A DNA stretch of 34,496 nt from Pseudomonadota bacterium (GCA_018816555.1 JAHIVT010000182.1:1-34496), one strand, 5' to 3'. Numbered from the stretch's first letter, positions 9,797 to 18,571 are shown. Program-made: numbers and translations. Notes: generated from the letters alone by a model not told the origin.

Positions 9797-10219
9797 TTAT
9801 ATGATTTTTTTTGTTAAATAAAGCGTATTGCCGGCCTCATTGAATCTCATGGTAAAGCCGTAACGTTCCATGGAATTCAGGCCCCGGCCGGAGGTCGTAC
9901 TGCTGGAAACCGGAGTCTTAATCAATTGCCGTTGCCAGTCAAAACCCTTGCCCTGATCGGTTACGGTGATGGTGAGCGTATCCTTGTCAAGATGCAGGGA
10001 ACAGTCCACTTTCAGGCTGCTGTCTTTTTGGTTGCCGTGAATGACGGAGTTATTCAGCGCTTCTCTTAAGACAAAGAGCAGCTCGAACGGGCTGAAGGGA
10101 ATGCGTCGGCTGTGAAGAAAATTTTTGATGGTGTCAACCACCCGGTCGATATTGGTCAGAGTTGAGGAAAAGTTGCAGAAGATGGAGCTGTCGTTTTCTC
10201 TGCAGATAAAATCCTCCAT
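9797..10219 (-). CDS. RsbW-like serine kinase / anti-sigma-type ATPase
   Basis: 140 residues, a single HATPase_c domain of the RsbW/SpoIIAB type. Visible are the N box EALNNSVIHG (53-62), the G1 box DQGKGFDW (88-95) and the G2-like GRGLNSM (111-117). There is no dimerisation domain of the histidine kinase kind. These proteins bind and inhibit a partner and phosphorylate the STAS antagonist on serine. The start is 2 bp after the phosphatase stop, so the two are probably coupled. The three genes phosphatase, kinase and antagonist form a complete partner-switching set. Confidence 0.93.
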   Translation of the reverse strand: MEDFICRENDSSIFCNFSSTLTNIDRVVDTIKNFLHSRRIPFSPFELLFVLREALNNSVIHGNQKDSSLKVDCSLHLDKDTLTITVTDQGKGFDWQRQLIKTPVSSSTTSGRGLNSMERYGFTMRFNEAGNTLYLTKKII

Positions 10220-10221
10220 GC

Positions 10222-11343
10222 TCAGACCTCAATGGACATGATGACGATATCGTCATCCGGCGCGCTTTTATGGGCGCAAACTCTTTCATTGAGCTGCTCC
10301 GCCGCCTGCTGCACCGGAATATTGCGCATTTCCTCGACAAGCGGGGGCAGTTCATTGGTCAATGACGTCCACACCTGGCGTGATTCCGCCCTTTCCAGCA
10401 GCCCATCCGAATAGATAAAGAAACGGTCCCCCGGTGTTACCTCCATGTCGCATGTCTCGAAATAGGCATCACTCAAAATGCCTACCGGTGTTCCCCTGGC
10501 AGTGATAAACTCGGCCGGTCCCTTCACCGGGACATAGAGAACCGGAGGATGACCGGCATTTACCAGGGACATGATCATAGTCTGCCGGTTCAGGCGAATA
10601 TAGACGGCTGTCAGATATTTGCCCTCCGGCAGAATATCGATGAGCACGCTGTTCATCATCTTCAAGGTATCGGACGGGCTGTAAATCAGTGACGAATTCT
10701 GCTGGATAAGGGCTTTCACGGCAGCCGTGATAAAGCTTGTGCCGATATCATGGCCCGAGACGTCAGCCACCATGTAAACAGAGATATTTTCGGAAACCTG
10801 CAGAACATCATAAAAGTCCCCACCCGCTTCATGGAGCGAAGAATAGTAGATGCCGAAATTCGCCCTGGGAAGATCCGCGGGATTGACCAGCATGGCAGCC
10901 TGGGCATCATGGATCTGTTTGAGCTTTTCCGTCTGCCGTTTTACCAGTGCCTTGGTGGCCAGGCTGAGCTTCAGATGCAGACGGACCCGGGCAAGAACTT
11001 CCGTTCTATTGAAGGGTTTGACAATGTAATCCACCGCCCCGAGTTCAAAGCCTTTAACCTTGGAGGAGAGATCATCGTTGCCGGTAAGAAAGATTACCGG
11101 GATGGAATTGGTCTTCGGGTTTCTCTGCAGTTTTTCCAGCACCTCGAAGCCGCTCTCCATGGGCATGATGATATCCATCAGGATCAGATCGGGCAGGTGT
11201 TGCAGGACAAGTTCCCGGGCCAGTATGCCATTAACGGCGGAGATGACCTTGTACCCTTCCCTCTCCAGTGAAATCTGCAGGAGTTTCAGATTGATGGGGG
11301 TGTCGTCGACGATGAGAATGGTAATCTGCTGTTTGCTTTCCAT
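10222..11343 (-). CDS. Receiver-SpoIIE/RsbU-type PP2C phosphatase
   Basis: 373 residues from ATG at 11343, chosen because AGGG lies 4 bp upstream; a GTG at 11370 would add 9 residues with no better site. The N-terminal receiver has D57 (LMDIIMP) and K109 (VKPF). A short coiled coil (about 125-150) leads to the PP2C-type SpoIIE domain with metal-binding motifs GGDFYD (174-179), DVSGHD (194-199), SDGL (312-315) and APDDD (361-365). It should dephosphorylate the STAS antagonist when its receiver is phosphorylated, perhaps by CheA or the hybrid kinase, so linking two-component and partner-switching signalling. It is the first gene of the minus-strand operon. Confidence 0.94.
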   Translation of the reverse strand: MESKQQITILIVDDTPINLKLLQISLEREGYKVISAVNGILARELVLQHLPDLILMDIIMPMESGFEVLEKLQRNPKTNSIPVIFLTGNDDLSSKVKGFELGAVDYIVKPFNRTEVLARVRLHLKLSLATKALVKRQTEKLKQIHDAQAAMLVNPADLPRANFGIYYSSLHEAGGDFYDVLQVSENISVYMVADVSGHDIGTSFITAAVKALIQQNSSLIYSPSDTLKMMNSVLIDILPEGKYLTAVYIRLNRQTMIMSLVNAGHPPVLYVPVKGPAEFITARGTPVGILSDAYFETCDMEVTPGDRFFIYSDGLLERAESRQVWTSLTNELPPLVEEMRNIPVQQAAEQLNERVCAHKSAPDDDIVIMSIEV

Positions 11344-11388
11344 TATACCCTGTGGGTTTTGGGACTGCACCTTTGGTAAATAAAGAAT

Positions 11389-11418
11389 AGTATTTTCTTT
11401 TCAGCTGCAAAAAGTCAA
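11389..11418 (-). promoter_or_regulatory. Candidate sigma-70 promoter of the rsb-cheA-cheW operon
   Basis: On the minus strand, TTGACT (11418-11413) is followed after 18 bp by AATACT (11394-11389). The -35 matches 5 of 6 consensus bases and the -10 matches 4 of 6. It lies 45 bp upstream of the chosen ATG, in the gap after tsaE. It is a motif match only. Confidence 0.35.
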
Positions 11419-11423
11419 TTTTT

Positions 11424-11894
11424 TTATTCGGGCAGGCAAGAGAGGAGACGGGGTATCATATTGCCGTAGGCAGTAAGGACAGCCAGGCGGCTGTTTTCGC
11501 CCGTAAAGGTGAGGTGGATGTCAAGGCGGTCGGCAGGCATCAGGTCCTGCAGGCGGTCAGGCCATTCAATGACCGTCAGACCTTCACCGTAGAGATAATC
11601 CTCAAACCCCAGTTCGACGATCTCATCGGAGGTTGCCAGGCGGTACAGATCCATATGATACAGGGGAATGCGGCCGGGATACTCGTGAAGCAGGCTGAAG
11701 GTGGGACTGGTAATGAAACAGTCGGCCGGCACGGCAAGTCCTTGTCCTATAGCCTGGGTCAGAGTTGTTTTGCCGCTGCCCAGGTCGCCTGCCAGGGTGA
11801 AGATATCACCTGCCCGGGCCATGTTGCCTAAATGGCGTCCGAAATGAACCGTTTTGGCCGGATTGTCGAGGGTGAGGTTGACGGAGGGTTTCAT
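11424..11894 (-). CDS. tsaE: TsaE, tRNA t6A biosynthesis ATPase
   Basis: 156 residues from ATG at 11894; a TTG at 11909 would add five residues, and neither has a clear ribosome-binding site. The Walker A motif GDLGSGKTT (36-44) is followed by SPTFSLLHEY and a conserved YHMDLYR strand, then ELGFEDYL and VIEWPDR, the signatures of the YjeE/TsaE family. TsaE works with TsaB and TsaD in adding threonylcarbamoyl to A37 of ANN-decoding tRNAs. It begins about 20 bp after the di-haem protein gene, so it may share its transcript. TsaB and TsaD are not in the window. The family call is very safe. Confidence 0.95.
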   Translation of the reverse strand: MKPSVNLTLDNPAKTVHFGRHLGNMARAGDIFTLAGDLGSGKTTLTQAIGQGLAVPADCFITSPTFSLLHEYPGRIPLYHMDLYRLATSDEIVELGFEDYLYGEGLTVIEWPDRLQDLMPADRLDIHLTFTGENSRLAVLTAYGNMIPRLLSCLPE

Positions 11895-11914
11895 TTGAGG
11901 AACGGGCAAGGATT

Positions 11915-12187
11915 TTATTTAGTTCTCTTGTGGCAGAAAAGACAGCGGTATTTGGGGGGATGGTCTGCCGGCAGCGGCGCCTCGCCATCCGGTTTATGGC
12001 AGCTTTCACAGAATTTCTCGGCCTCTTTTTTTTCCATGGGGAAAAACCGTTCATGGTTCTCATCATGGGGAAGAAAGGCTGTAGTCTCCGGTGGGGCACT
12101 CCACAGAAAATAGAATACTCCTCCACAGAAAACAAGGAAGATCAGGTTGTATATAAGGATTTTTTTTGATTTCATGCTCATCGCCAT
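11915..12187 (-). CDS. Small membrane-anchored di-haem c-type protein
   Basis: 90 residues. One N-terminal membrane segment (about 12-29) acts as signal anchor, followed by a soluble tail with two haem c attachment motifs: CESCH (60-64) and CLFCH (82-86). A histidine in PADHPP (H76) between them is a candidate distal ligand. The arrangement of two CxxCH motifs about 20 residues apart with a Pro-His-Pro segment recalls the NapB-type di-haem fold, but the protein is smaller than NapB. It would face the periplasm and carry electrons. The start is uncertain: ATGs at codons 1, 3 and 5 all fit. It lies 87 bp downstream of the flavoprotein gene. The partner is unknown. Confidence 0.82.
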   Translation of the reverse strand: MAMSMKSKKILIYNLIFLVFCGGVFYFLWSAPPETTAFLPHDENHERFFPMEKKEAEKFCESCHKPDGEAPLPADHPPKYRCLFCHKRTK

Positions 12188-12274
12188 AATGGAATTGTTC
12201 TGTCTGCTTTATTGGTGTTGCTGAATACGATGCCAAAAAGTGAGTGAAAGTTCCTTTTTTAAGATCCGGGTGGT

Positions 12275-13300
12275 TTATTCTCCCATTTCAAGGGCGCTGA
12301 AATGGATGATTTTTGTTCTGAGCGCAGCCACAAGAGACTCCAGGATAATTTTGGCAAACTGTCGGTTTGTGCCGCAGAGGCGCAGCAAGCGGCTGTGTTG
12401 CCGGTGCTTCTTGATGAGCCTGGCGAGTTTCTGGTCCTTATGGGCCGGGTCAATGATGGTGCGGGCCACAGCTTCTCCGGAACAGACCGCGGAATAAATA
12501 CCCTCGCCGGTCAGTCCCGAAGCCAGTCCTGCCGCATCGCCCACCAGAAATCTGTTGCCGAAGTGAAAGCCTCGAAAATCAAAGTTGATGGTGGCGGCCT
12601 CTGCTTTGAGTCCTGTCGTATTCATACCATGTTTAGCCATCCAATGGTGTAATTTTTCCTGGAGAACCTTGGGGGACATATCGGCCCGGTTGGCATAGGC
12701 GCCCACTGAGGCACAGTTTTTATGGGGAAAAATCCAGGCATATCCAGTGGCAAACTGATCAGGATCAAGATGCCAGACCATCTCGGCAAAATTGCCGGGC
12801 ACCAGATACTGCACGCCTGCGCCCATATGAACAACAGGTATCTGCAGATAACGTCGCACCAGGGAGTTGCTGCCGTCCGCACCCACCAGAAAATCGTAGG
12901 TGAAGCGGGCGGAGCTGGTGATCACCTCTTTTGCGCCGATTGCCGTAACATATGTTCCGGTTTTGATGGTTGACCCGGACCGGGAGGCTTTTTCTGCCAT
13001 CCACTGTCCAAGGTTTTCCCGGTTGATGGTGGAGATAATCGGCTCGGGCGAGGAGATGACAGTCTGCTGCCGGCCAGTGCGGATATGCTGACTGCTGAAG
13101 GGCTTTTCTATCAGTTCGGCAGGCAGATGGCGGGCAAGGCCTGACCAGGTTATGCCGCCTGCGCACACCTTGGGGCCAATGCGTCTGCTGCGTTCAAGCA
13201 CAAGAACATCAATGCCTTTTTGGGCCAGCAATGAGGCGCAGGCAAGTCCGCCGGGACCGGCACCGATGATAATGGTATGGAAATGTTTGTCGGTTGTCAT
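12275..13300 (-). CDS. Geranylgeranyl-reductase-family FAD-dependent oxidoreductase
   Basis: 341 residues from ATG at 13300; a TTG 30 bp upstream is possible but less likely. The dinucleotide-binding motif is IIIGAGPGG (10-18), followed by VLVLERS for ribose binding. VGADGSNSLVRR and the FAD-pyrophosphate motif FLVGDAAG complete the family pattern, with KVCAGGIT typical of the geranylgeranyl reductase group. Such enzymes reduce isoprenoid double bonds of lipids or quinones, or act as more general monooxygenase-like flavoproteins. The substrate cannot be told from sequence. The neighbouring di-haem membrane protein could be an electron partner, which is a guess from proximity. It is divergent from the M23 peptidase gene. 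Confidence 0.87.
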   Translation of the reverse strand: MTTDKHFHTIIIGAGPGGLACASLLAQKGIDVLVLERSRRIGPKVCAGGITWSGLARHLPAELIEKPFSSQHIRTGRQQTVISSPEPIISTINRENLGQWMAEKASRSGSTIKTGTYVTAIGAKEVITSSARFTYDFLVGADGSNSLVRRYLQIPVVHMGAGVQYLVPGNFAEMVWHLDPDQFATGYAWIFPHKNCASVGAYANRADMSPKVLQEKLHHWMAKHGMNTTGLKAEAATINFDFRGFHFGNRFLVGDAAGLASGLTGEGIYSAVCSGEAVARTIIDPAHKDQKLARLIKKHRQHSRLLRLCGTNRQFAKIILESLVAALRTKIIHFSALEMGE

Positions 13301-13450
13301 GATGAAAAATAAAAAAAGAATGTAACGCAAAGAAGTGGAGCCGCAAAGGTTTTATTTTGCTGCCGGATGTGGTAATGTTTTTCCCCGTTGCGCATTTTGT
13401 TTTGCATCTTTTACTATTTTCCGGCATTGCCGGTCCAGGGGTTTTTTACG

Positions 13451-14818
13451 ATGTCAAGGTCATTACGTTTGGATAGATCGTCAAGAAAGCAGCCTTTCTT
13501 TTTATTTATTCTTTGCACTCTGCTGCTGGTTGCAGGGGTCGTTGCCGCTGTTATCCTGCTGGAGCGGGAAAAGCCGCAGATTGAGGTTGCCGGCAAGATT
13601 GATCTGATAGGCACCCAGCGACAGATCGATTTTGCCGTTACGGATATGAAGAGCGGCCTGCGTCATATTGATGCCTTCATCCGCCAGGGCGATACGTTGA
13701 AGGTTCTCTATGAACAGAATTTCCCCAGGCTGAGTTATTTCCGATCTGCCGGGCCGAACCGCGTAGAGGGACAGATCAATATTGATACCAATGCCTTTGG
13801 TCTGAAAGATGGTACGGCTGAAATCGTTTTCACCGCCCAGGATTTTTCTTACTGGAATCTGCTGCGCGGCAACATTTTACAGCTTGTTTTCCCGGTAAAG
13901 CTTGATACCCAGCCCCCCAAGGTGACAAGAATGGATTCGCCCCAGTATATCAAGCCGGGCGGGGCGGGAATTGTTATTTATAAAATCAGTGAACCGGTAA
14001 CGCGGCACGGAGTGGTGGTGAACGGTTATTTTCATCCCGGATTTCCTGTGCCGAACAAAACGGAGTTGTTTGGTGCCATTATTGGTCTTCCCTATGATAC
14101 CGAACAGATCAAGGATGCCCATGTGGAGGCTGAAGATGCGGCAGGCAACATAGGCAGGGCCCCGTTCGGGATGATTTTCAAGAAGGTTAATTTCAAATCA
14201 GACAAGATAAACGTGCCCGATAGTTTTCTTGATCTGAAAATTCCTGAGTTTTCCCAGTATTATCCGGAAATGACCGGCACCCCCCTGGAAAAGTATCTCT
14301 ATATCAATAACAAGGTGCGGGTTGAAAATAATCGGAGGATCGCCGAGATCTGCAGCAAATCAATCCCGGAGCAGCTCTGGCAGGGCCGTTTTGAACGCTT
14401 GCCCCGCAGCAGCACCAGGGCCGGCTACGCCGATCACCGCACCTATTTCTACAATGGCCAGGAGATTGACAAACAGGTTCATCTCGGCATTGATCTTGCC
14501 TCAACCCAGCGCGCCAAAGTGGAGGCGGCGAACAGGGGGAAGGTTATTTTTGCCGAATATCTGGGCATCTACGGTAATATAGTGATTCTTGATCACGGCC
14601 TGGGGGTTTTCAGCCTCTATTCGCATCTCTCTGGCATTGATGTGGCTGTCGGCGATCTGGTGGAAAAAAGCGGAGTGATCGGCTCCACCGGCACCACGGG
14701 GATGGCGGGAGGCGATCATCTCCATTTTTCCATGCTGGTTAACGGCGTGCTGGTGAATCCTATTGAGTGGTGGGACGAGAGCTGGCTGCAGCTGCATATC
14801 TTCAATTATCTGAAATAA
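13451..14818 (+). CDS. Membrane-anchored M23 family metallopeptidase (LytM type)
   Basis: 455 residues from ATG at 13451, chosen because AGGGG lies 9 bp upstream and the membrane segment then sits at the N-terminus (about 14-37). A beta-rich region (about 45-320) of unassigned fold precedes the LytM domain (about 340-440), where zinc ligands H344 and D348 (HLGID), H392 (YSHLSG) and the H423/H425 pair (HLHF) are all present. It should therefore be an active peptidoglycan endopeptidase in the periplasm, not a degenerate EnvC-type activator. It stands alone, divergent from the flavoprotein gene and 166 bp before mutL. Confidence 0.9.
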   Translation: MSRSLRLDRSSRKQPFFLFILCTLLLVAGVVAAVILLEREKPQIEVAGKIDLIGTQRQIDFAVTDMKSGLRHIDAFIRQGDTLKVLYEQNFPRLSYFRSAGPNRVEGQINIDTNAFGLKDGTAEIVFTAQDFSYWNLLRGNILQLVFPVKLDTQPPKVTRMDSPQYIKPGGAGIVIYKISEPVTRHGVVVNGYFHPGFPVPNKTELFGAIIGLPYDTEQIKDAHVEAEDAAGNIGRAPFGMIFKKVNFKSDKINVPDSFLDLKIPEFSQYYPEMTGTPLEKYLYINNKVRVENNRRIAEICSKSIPEQLWQGRFERLPRSSTRAGYADHRTYFYNGQEIDKQVHLGIDLASTQRAKVEAANRGKVIFAEYLGIYGNIVILDHGLGVFSLYSHLSGIDVAVGDLVEKSGVIGSTGTTGMAGGDHLHFSMLVNGVLVNPIEWWDESWLQLHIFNYLK

Positions 14819-14880
14819 CTGGAAAATGTAAGATCTGCAGCGCAGGCTGTTGCGACATCCAGAGTTCGAAATTTTATCCG

Positions 14881-14931
14881 GGTGCAGTTATGCTCTCTTG
14901 CTGACAACAGCAGCTGATAGTGTTCTGCACC
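14881..14931 (+). other. Possible nested stem-loop before mutL
   Basis: GGTGCAG (14881-14887) can pair with CTGCACC (14925-14931), enclosing TGCTG-acaa-CAGCA (14899-14912). There is no T tract, so it is not a standard terminator. It lies in the 166-bp gap between the M23 gene and mutL, which otherwise holds nothing recognised. Confidence 0.3.
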
Positions 14932-14984
14932 TGCCTTTCACCTACGAAGTATCATCATAAACCCGACTCCGCAGTTGATACTGT

Positions 14985-16850
14985 ATGTCAAAAATTAAAA
15001 TTCTTCCTGAAAATCTGGCCAACCAGATTGCCGCCGGCGAGGTTGTCGAGCGCCCGGCTTCGGTGGTCAAGGAATTTGTTGAGAATGCGGTTGATGCCGG
15101 GGCAAGCCGGACCACAGTTCAGGTGGAAGGTGGTGGTAACAGACTGATCCGGGTTATTGATGACGGCGAGGGGATGGATCAGGATGATATTCTTCTTTCC
15201 CTTGAGCGTCACGCCACCAGCAAGCTGCAGACGGCCGATCAGCTCCCCCGCATCCTCACCCTGGGTTTTCGCGGGGAAGCCATCCCCAGCATCGCCTCGG
15301 TTTCCCGTTTGACCATTACCTCAAGAGTTGCCGGTGCCGAACTGGGAAACCAGGCCGATATCCGTTTCGGTCAGCTGCGCAGGGTTCATGAAATGGGTTG
15401 CAGCCAGGGGACGGTTATGGAGGTGCGCGATCTTTTCGGCAATGTTCCGGCCCGCAAAAAATTTCTTAAGACGGCGCGCACCGAGCTTTCCCATATCGAC
15501 GAAATCATCATTAACAGCGCCCTGGCCATGCCGCAACTGGGCCTGACCTATACGGTGGACGGCAGGGATATCTGGTCCTTTGCCCCCGGGGTTGATAGCC
15601 TTGACTCCCGGGTGCAGGTCATCATGGCCCGTCAGCTGAAGAGCGAATTGATCCAGGTTGACTGCCGACTGGATAACTTGTTGATCCATGGTTATCTGCT
15701 GCCGCCGGACGAGGCCGTGGCGGCGGCAGCCAGGCTGCGTATTTTTGTCAACCGGCGGGCGGTGCGGGACCGGATGATCAATCATGCGGTGGCCGAAGGC
15801 ATGCATAATTTCCTCATGAAGGGACGCCGCCCCGCGGGTGCGGTCTTTCTGGAACTTGATCCGGAGCTGGTTGATGTCAATGTGCACCCGACCAAGCAGG
15901 AAATCCGTTTTCATCAGACCAATAATATTCATCAGCAGGTGGTCATGGCCGTTGGCCAGGCCATGCAGCGCCATCAGCGCAGAATGCAGCATACGGTGTT
16001 CGGCAGACCGGCTGCGGACGGAGATTTCCAGAAAGCCCGTCCACACGAACAGCCGGCAATCCCGGAAAGTAGCTGGCAACTCAATGAGCCGTCCCCTGTT
16101 GTACAGCCTGAAAAAGCGAAAGTTCCTCTGCCCTTTGCCGCAAGAGAGCTGCCTGAACCGGAAATCGTCGGGCCGGTAGCGCCTCCAGGGCCTGCCATAA
16201 AACAGGCTGCCGCCCCTGCAGACTATGGGGAAAAAATCGTTTCCCCCTTTCAGTTTCCTGGCAGGCAACCCCGCAGTCGTTTCCGTTATATCGGCCAGTT
16301 CATGAAATGCTATCTGCTCTGCGAGACAGAGGACGGCATTGCGGTGATCGACCAGCATGCGGCCCATGAAAGGCTGCTGTTCGAGCAGCTGAAAAAACAG
16401 TATCAAGAGATGGAATTGCCTGGCCAGGCCCTGCTTTTCCCCGAGATGATCGAATGCACCCCTGAGCAGATCGAAGTGCTGAAAAAACATGACCGGGAGA
16501 TCGCCGGAATTGGTCTGGTCATCCAGGAATTCGGCGGCCAGAGCTATGTCATCAAGGCTGTACCGGCCATCCTCAGCCATCTGGGTCCCCAGGAAATCGT
16601 CAAAGGGATTTTTGACCATTTTCTCAGCAGCGAGGGCAGGGCAAAAGGGGCGGCCATGCGCATGGATGATATTCTGGCCGTCATGGCCTGCAAGGCAGCG
16701 GTAAAGGCCCATGATATCCTTCTGCCCGAGGAGGGGGAGGAACTGCTCAGGAAGATGGAGGAGGCGGATATTTTTTCCCACTGTCCCCACGGCAGACCGG
16801 TGGTGAAAATTTTCAGCCCAGCTGAGATAAAAAAATGGTTTTTCAGGTAG
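14985..16850 (+). CDS. mutL: DNA mismatch repair protein MutL, endonuclease type
   Basis: 621 residues, usual MutL length. The N-terminal GHKL ATPase shows EFVENAVDAGA (30-40), DDGEGM (59-64) and GFRGEA (94-99). A Pro-rich linker spans about 340-415. The C-terminal dimerisation domain contains DQHAAHERLLFE (456-467), which fits DQHA-x2-E-x4-E of the nicking MutL class, plus ACKAAVKA (568-575) and CPHGRP (600-605). MutL couples MutS mismatch recognition to strand incision; intact nuclease motifs imply a system without MutH, as in most bacteria outside the Gammaproteobacteria. It is followed 98 bp later by purC. Confidence 0.97.
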   Translation: MSKIKILPENLANQIAAGEVVERPASVVKEFVENAVDAGASRTTVQVEGGGNRLIRVIDDGEGMDQDDILLSLERHATSKLQTADQLPRILTLGFRGEAIPSIASVSRLTITSRVAGAELGNQADIRFGQLRRVHEMGCSQGTVMEVRDLFGNVPARKKFLKTARTELSHIDEIIINSALAMPQLGLTYTVDGRDIWSFAPGVDSLDSRVQVIMARQLKSELIQVDCRLDNLLIHGYLLPPDEAVAAAARLRIFVNRRAVRDRMINHAVAEGMHNFLMKGRRPAGAVFLELDPELVDVNVHPTKQEIRFHQTNNIHQQVVMAVGQAMQRHQRRMQHTVFGRPAADGDFQKARPHEQPAIPESSWQLNEPSPVVQPEKAKVPLPFAARELPEPEIVGPVAPPGPAIKQAAAPADYGEKIVSPFQFPGRQPRSRFRYIGQFMKCYLLCETEDGIAVIDQHAAHERLLFEQLKKQYQEMELPGQALLFPEMIECTPEQIEVLKKHDREIAGIGLVIQEFGGQSYVIKAVPAILSHLGPQEIVKGIFDHFLSSEGRAKGAAMRMDDILAVMACKAAVKAHDILLPEEGEELLRKMEEADIFSHCPHGRPVVKIFSPAEIKKWFFR

Positions 16851-16948
16851 GACAAAAGGTACAATGCATTCAATCACCATAAAATTACTGTAACCTATTC
16901 AATTTTCATGAATTTTTTATATTCTATCGTAAACTTGAGGATAAACAA

Positions 16949-17848
16949 ATGAAGACCGCCCCTGTTACCGAAACAAATTTTGCAGATTTGCAGTTAATCC
17001 ATCGCGGGAAGGTCCGCGATCTTTATGCCGTTGAAGATAAACTGCTCATGGTGGCAACGGATCGTATTTCCGCCTTTGATGTGGTGATGAGTGATCCCAT
17101 CCCGGATAAGGGGGCGGTGTTGACCGGCCTTTCCCTTTTCTGGTTTGATTATCTGCAGGATATCGTGCCCAATCATCTTATTTCCGCTGATCCGGCTGAT
17201 TATCCTGAGGTCTGCGCCCCGTACCGAGAACAGCTCAGAGGGCGGAGCATGCTGGTGAAAAAAGCCAAACCCCTGCCCGTGGAATGTATTGTCCGGGGTT
17301 ATATTTCCGGGTCATTCTGGAAGGCCTACCAGAAAAACACCACAGTCTGCGGTTTTGCCCTGCCTGCCGGCATGCAGGAATCGGAGCAACTGCCGGAGAT
17401 CCTCTTTACCCCGTCCACCAAGGCTGAGCAGGGGGTGCATGATGAGAATATTTCTCTAGACAGGATGGCGGAGATTGTCGGTGGTGCGGAGACGGAAAAG
17501 ATCGCGGGCGTGTGTATCGAACTGTACCGCAAGGCCGCTGACTATGCCCGCAGCCAGGGCATCATCATTGCCGATACGAAATTTGAGCTTGGCTGGTATG
17601 AGGGCAAATTGCTGCTGATCGATGAGGTGCTCACCCCGGACTCTTCCCGCTTCTGGCCGGCGGACGATTACCGGATCGGCAGAGGGCAGGCCAGTTTCGA
17701 CAAGCAGTTCCTGCGGGACTACCTCCTCACCCTTGACTGGCCGCAGACTCCGCCGGCTCCCAAGCTGCCGGCTGATATCATAACCAAATCCAGGGAACGC
17801 TACCTGGAGGCTTTTGAGCGGATAACAGGAAAGACTTTTGCCGTGTAA
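16949..17848 (+). CDS. purC: Phosphoribosylaminoimidazole-succinocarboxamide synthase
   Basis: 299 residues, the long PurC form (the short form is about 240). Characteristic segments are HRGKVRDLY (ATP site), ATDRISAFDVVM, VECIVRGYISGS, FTPSTKAEQGVHDENIS and LIDEVLTPDSSRFW. It catalyses ATP-dependent joining of aspartate to CAIR, giving SAICAR in de novo purine synthesis. The start follows a GAGG ribosome-binding site 8 bp upstream. No other purine gene is adjacent. Its 3' end overlaps the next gene by 11 bp if that gene starts at TTG 17838. Confidence 0.97.
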   Translation: MKTAPVTETNFADLQLIHRGKVRDLYAVEDKLLMVATDRISAFDVVMSDPIPDKGAVLTGLSLFWFDYLQDIVPNHLISADPADYPEVCAPYREQLRGRSMLVKKAKPLPVECIVRGYISGSFWKAYQKNTTVCGFALPAGMQESEQLPEILFTPSTKAEQGVHDENISLDRMAEIVGGAETEKIAGVCIELYRKAADYARSQGIIIADTKFELGWYEGKLLLIDEVLTPDSSRFWPADDYRIGRGQASFDKQFLRDYLLTLDWPQTPPAPKLPADIITKSRERYLEAFERITGKTFAV

Positions 17849-18533
17849 CCCTTTTGTCAGTTTGCTGGCAGCCGTCTGTCTGGCAGGTCCGCTGATGGCA
17901 GGCTGCACCGTTGAGTATAATAAGGACGCCACTGTCAGGGATGTGATAGCCCCCACAGATGCGACCATTATTGAGTACCATGTGCGGTCTTACCAGGCAG
18001 ATCTGCAGGAGTTCATCACCCGGCTCTATGCCCGCAATCCGAAATATGAGAAGGACCCGCTGAAGCGGCAGCAGAAGATCGATGCCATTTTCCGGTCGGG
18101 TTTCTTTGCCCGGCATCTCATCAAAGGAAAGCCATCGGCTGAGCTGCTCTCCGCCGCCTTCAGCCCGGCCAGCGAAGGAGAGGACCGGGTATATCTTCTT
18201 GGTCAAGGCCTGGCAAAGAGCATTAAAGAAGCATACGGGCTGGGTGAAATCGATGTTTTCTGGACAGGCCTGCAGGTTCCCCTTGAGCGACTGCAGCGGC
18301 TGCATTTCAATCTGAGCCAGGTGAACTGGCGGCTGAAAACATACAAGGATCAGGCGGGTAACCTGCTTTTTCTGACCAACGGCATGGGCGAGAACGGTTA
18401 CATCAATATGGGTTACGAGGTGCTGATGACCAGGATGCTGACCCGTATCGAAGATGACATCTCCATGCGCGGCGGCCTGACCAACAAGTACATGTTCCGC
18501 ATGTCCACGATTTTTCTGACCATCGCTTTGTAA
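17838..18533 (+). CDS. Putative lipoprotein of unknown function
   Basis: 231 residues starting at TTG within the purC 3' end, with AGGA about 8 bp upstream; a TTG at 17862 is an alternative. A short hydrophobic signal ends in the lipobox LMAGC with the modified cysteine at residue 23, so the mature protein is probably lipid-anchored. The remainder is a charged helical domain with segments such as YARNPKYEKDPLKRQ and GEIDVFWTGLQVP. I recognise no family. The coupling to purC is probably only transcriptional. The protein-coding call is supported by the signal sequence, the absence of an overlapping strong gene and consistent codon use. Confidence 0.78.
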   Translation: MPCNPFVSLLAAVCLAGPLMAGCTVEYNKDATVRDVIAPTDATIIEYHVRSYQADLQEFITRLYARNPKYEKDPLKRQQKIDAIFRSGFFARHLIKGKPSAELLSAAFSPASEGEDRVYLLGQGLAKSIKEAYGLGEIDVFWTGLQVPLERLQRLHFNLSQVNWRLKTYKDQAGNLLFLTNGMGENGYINMGYEVLMTRMLTRIEDDISMRGGLTNKYMFRMSTIFLTIAL

Positions 18534-18571
18534 ATATGGGCGGGCCTTCGACCAAACTACGGCCGGCTCAG

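Noticed and set aside
14819-14984. tRNA-like GTTCGAAATT near 14863
   Set aside because: No acceptor stem or anticodon arm can be formed around it.
15321-16880. 519-codon open frame on the minus strand
   Set aside because: It is antisense to mutL, whose motifs are unmistakable; the frame gives no recognisable protein.
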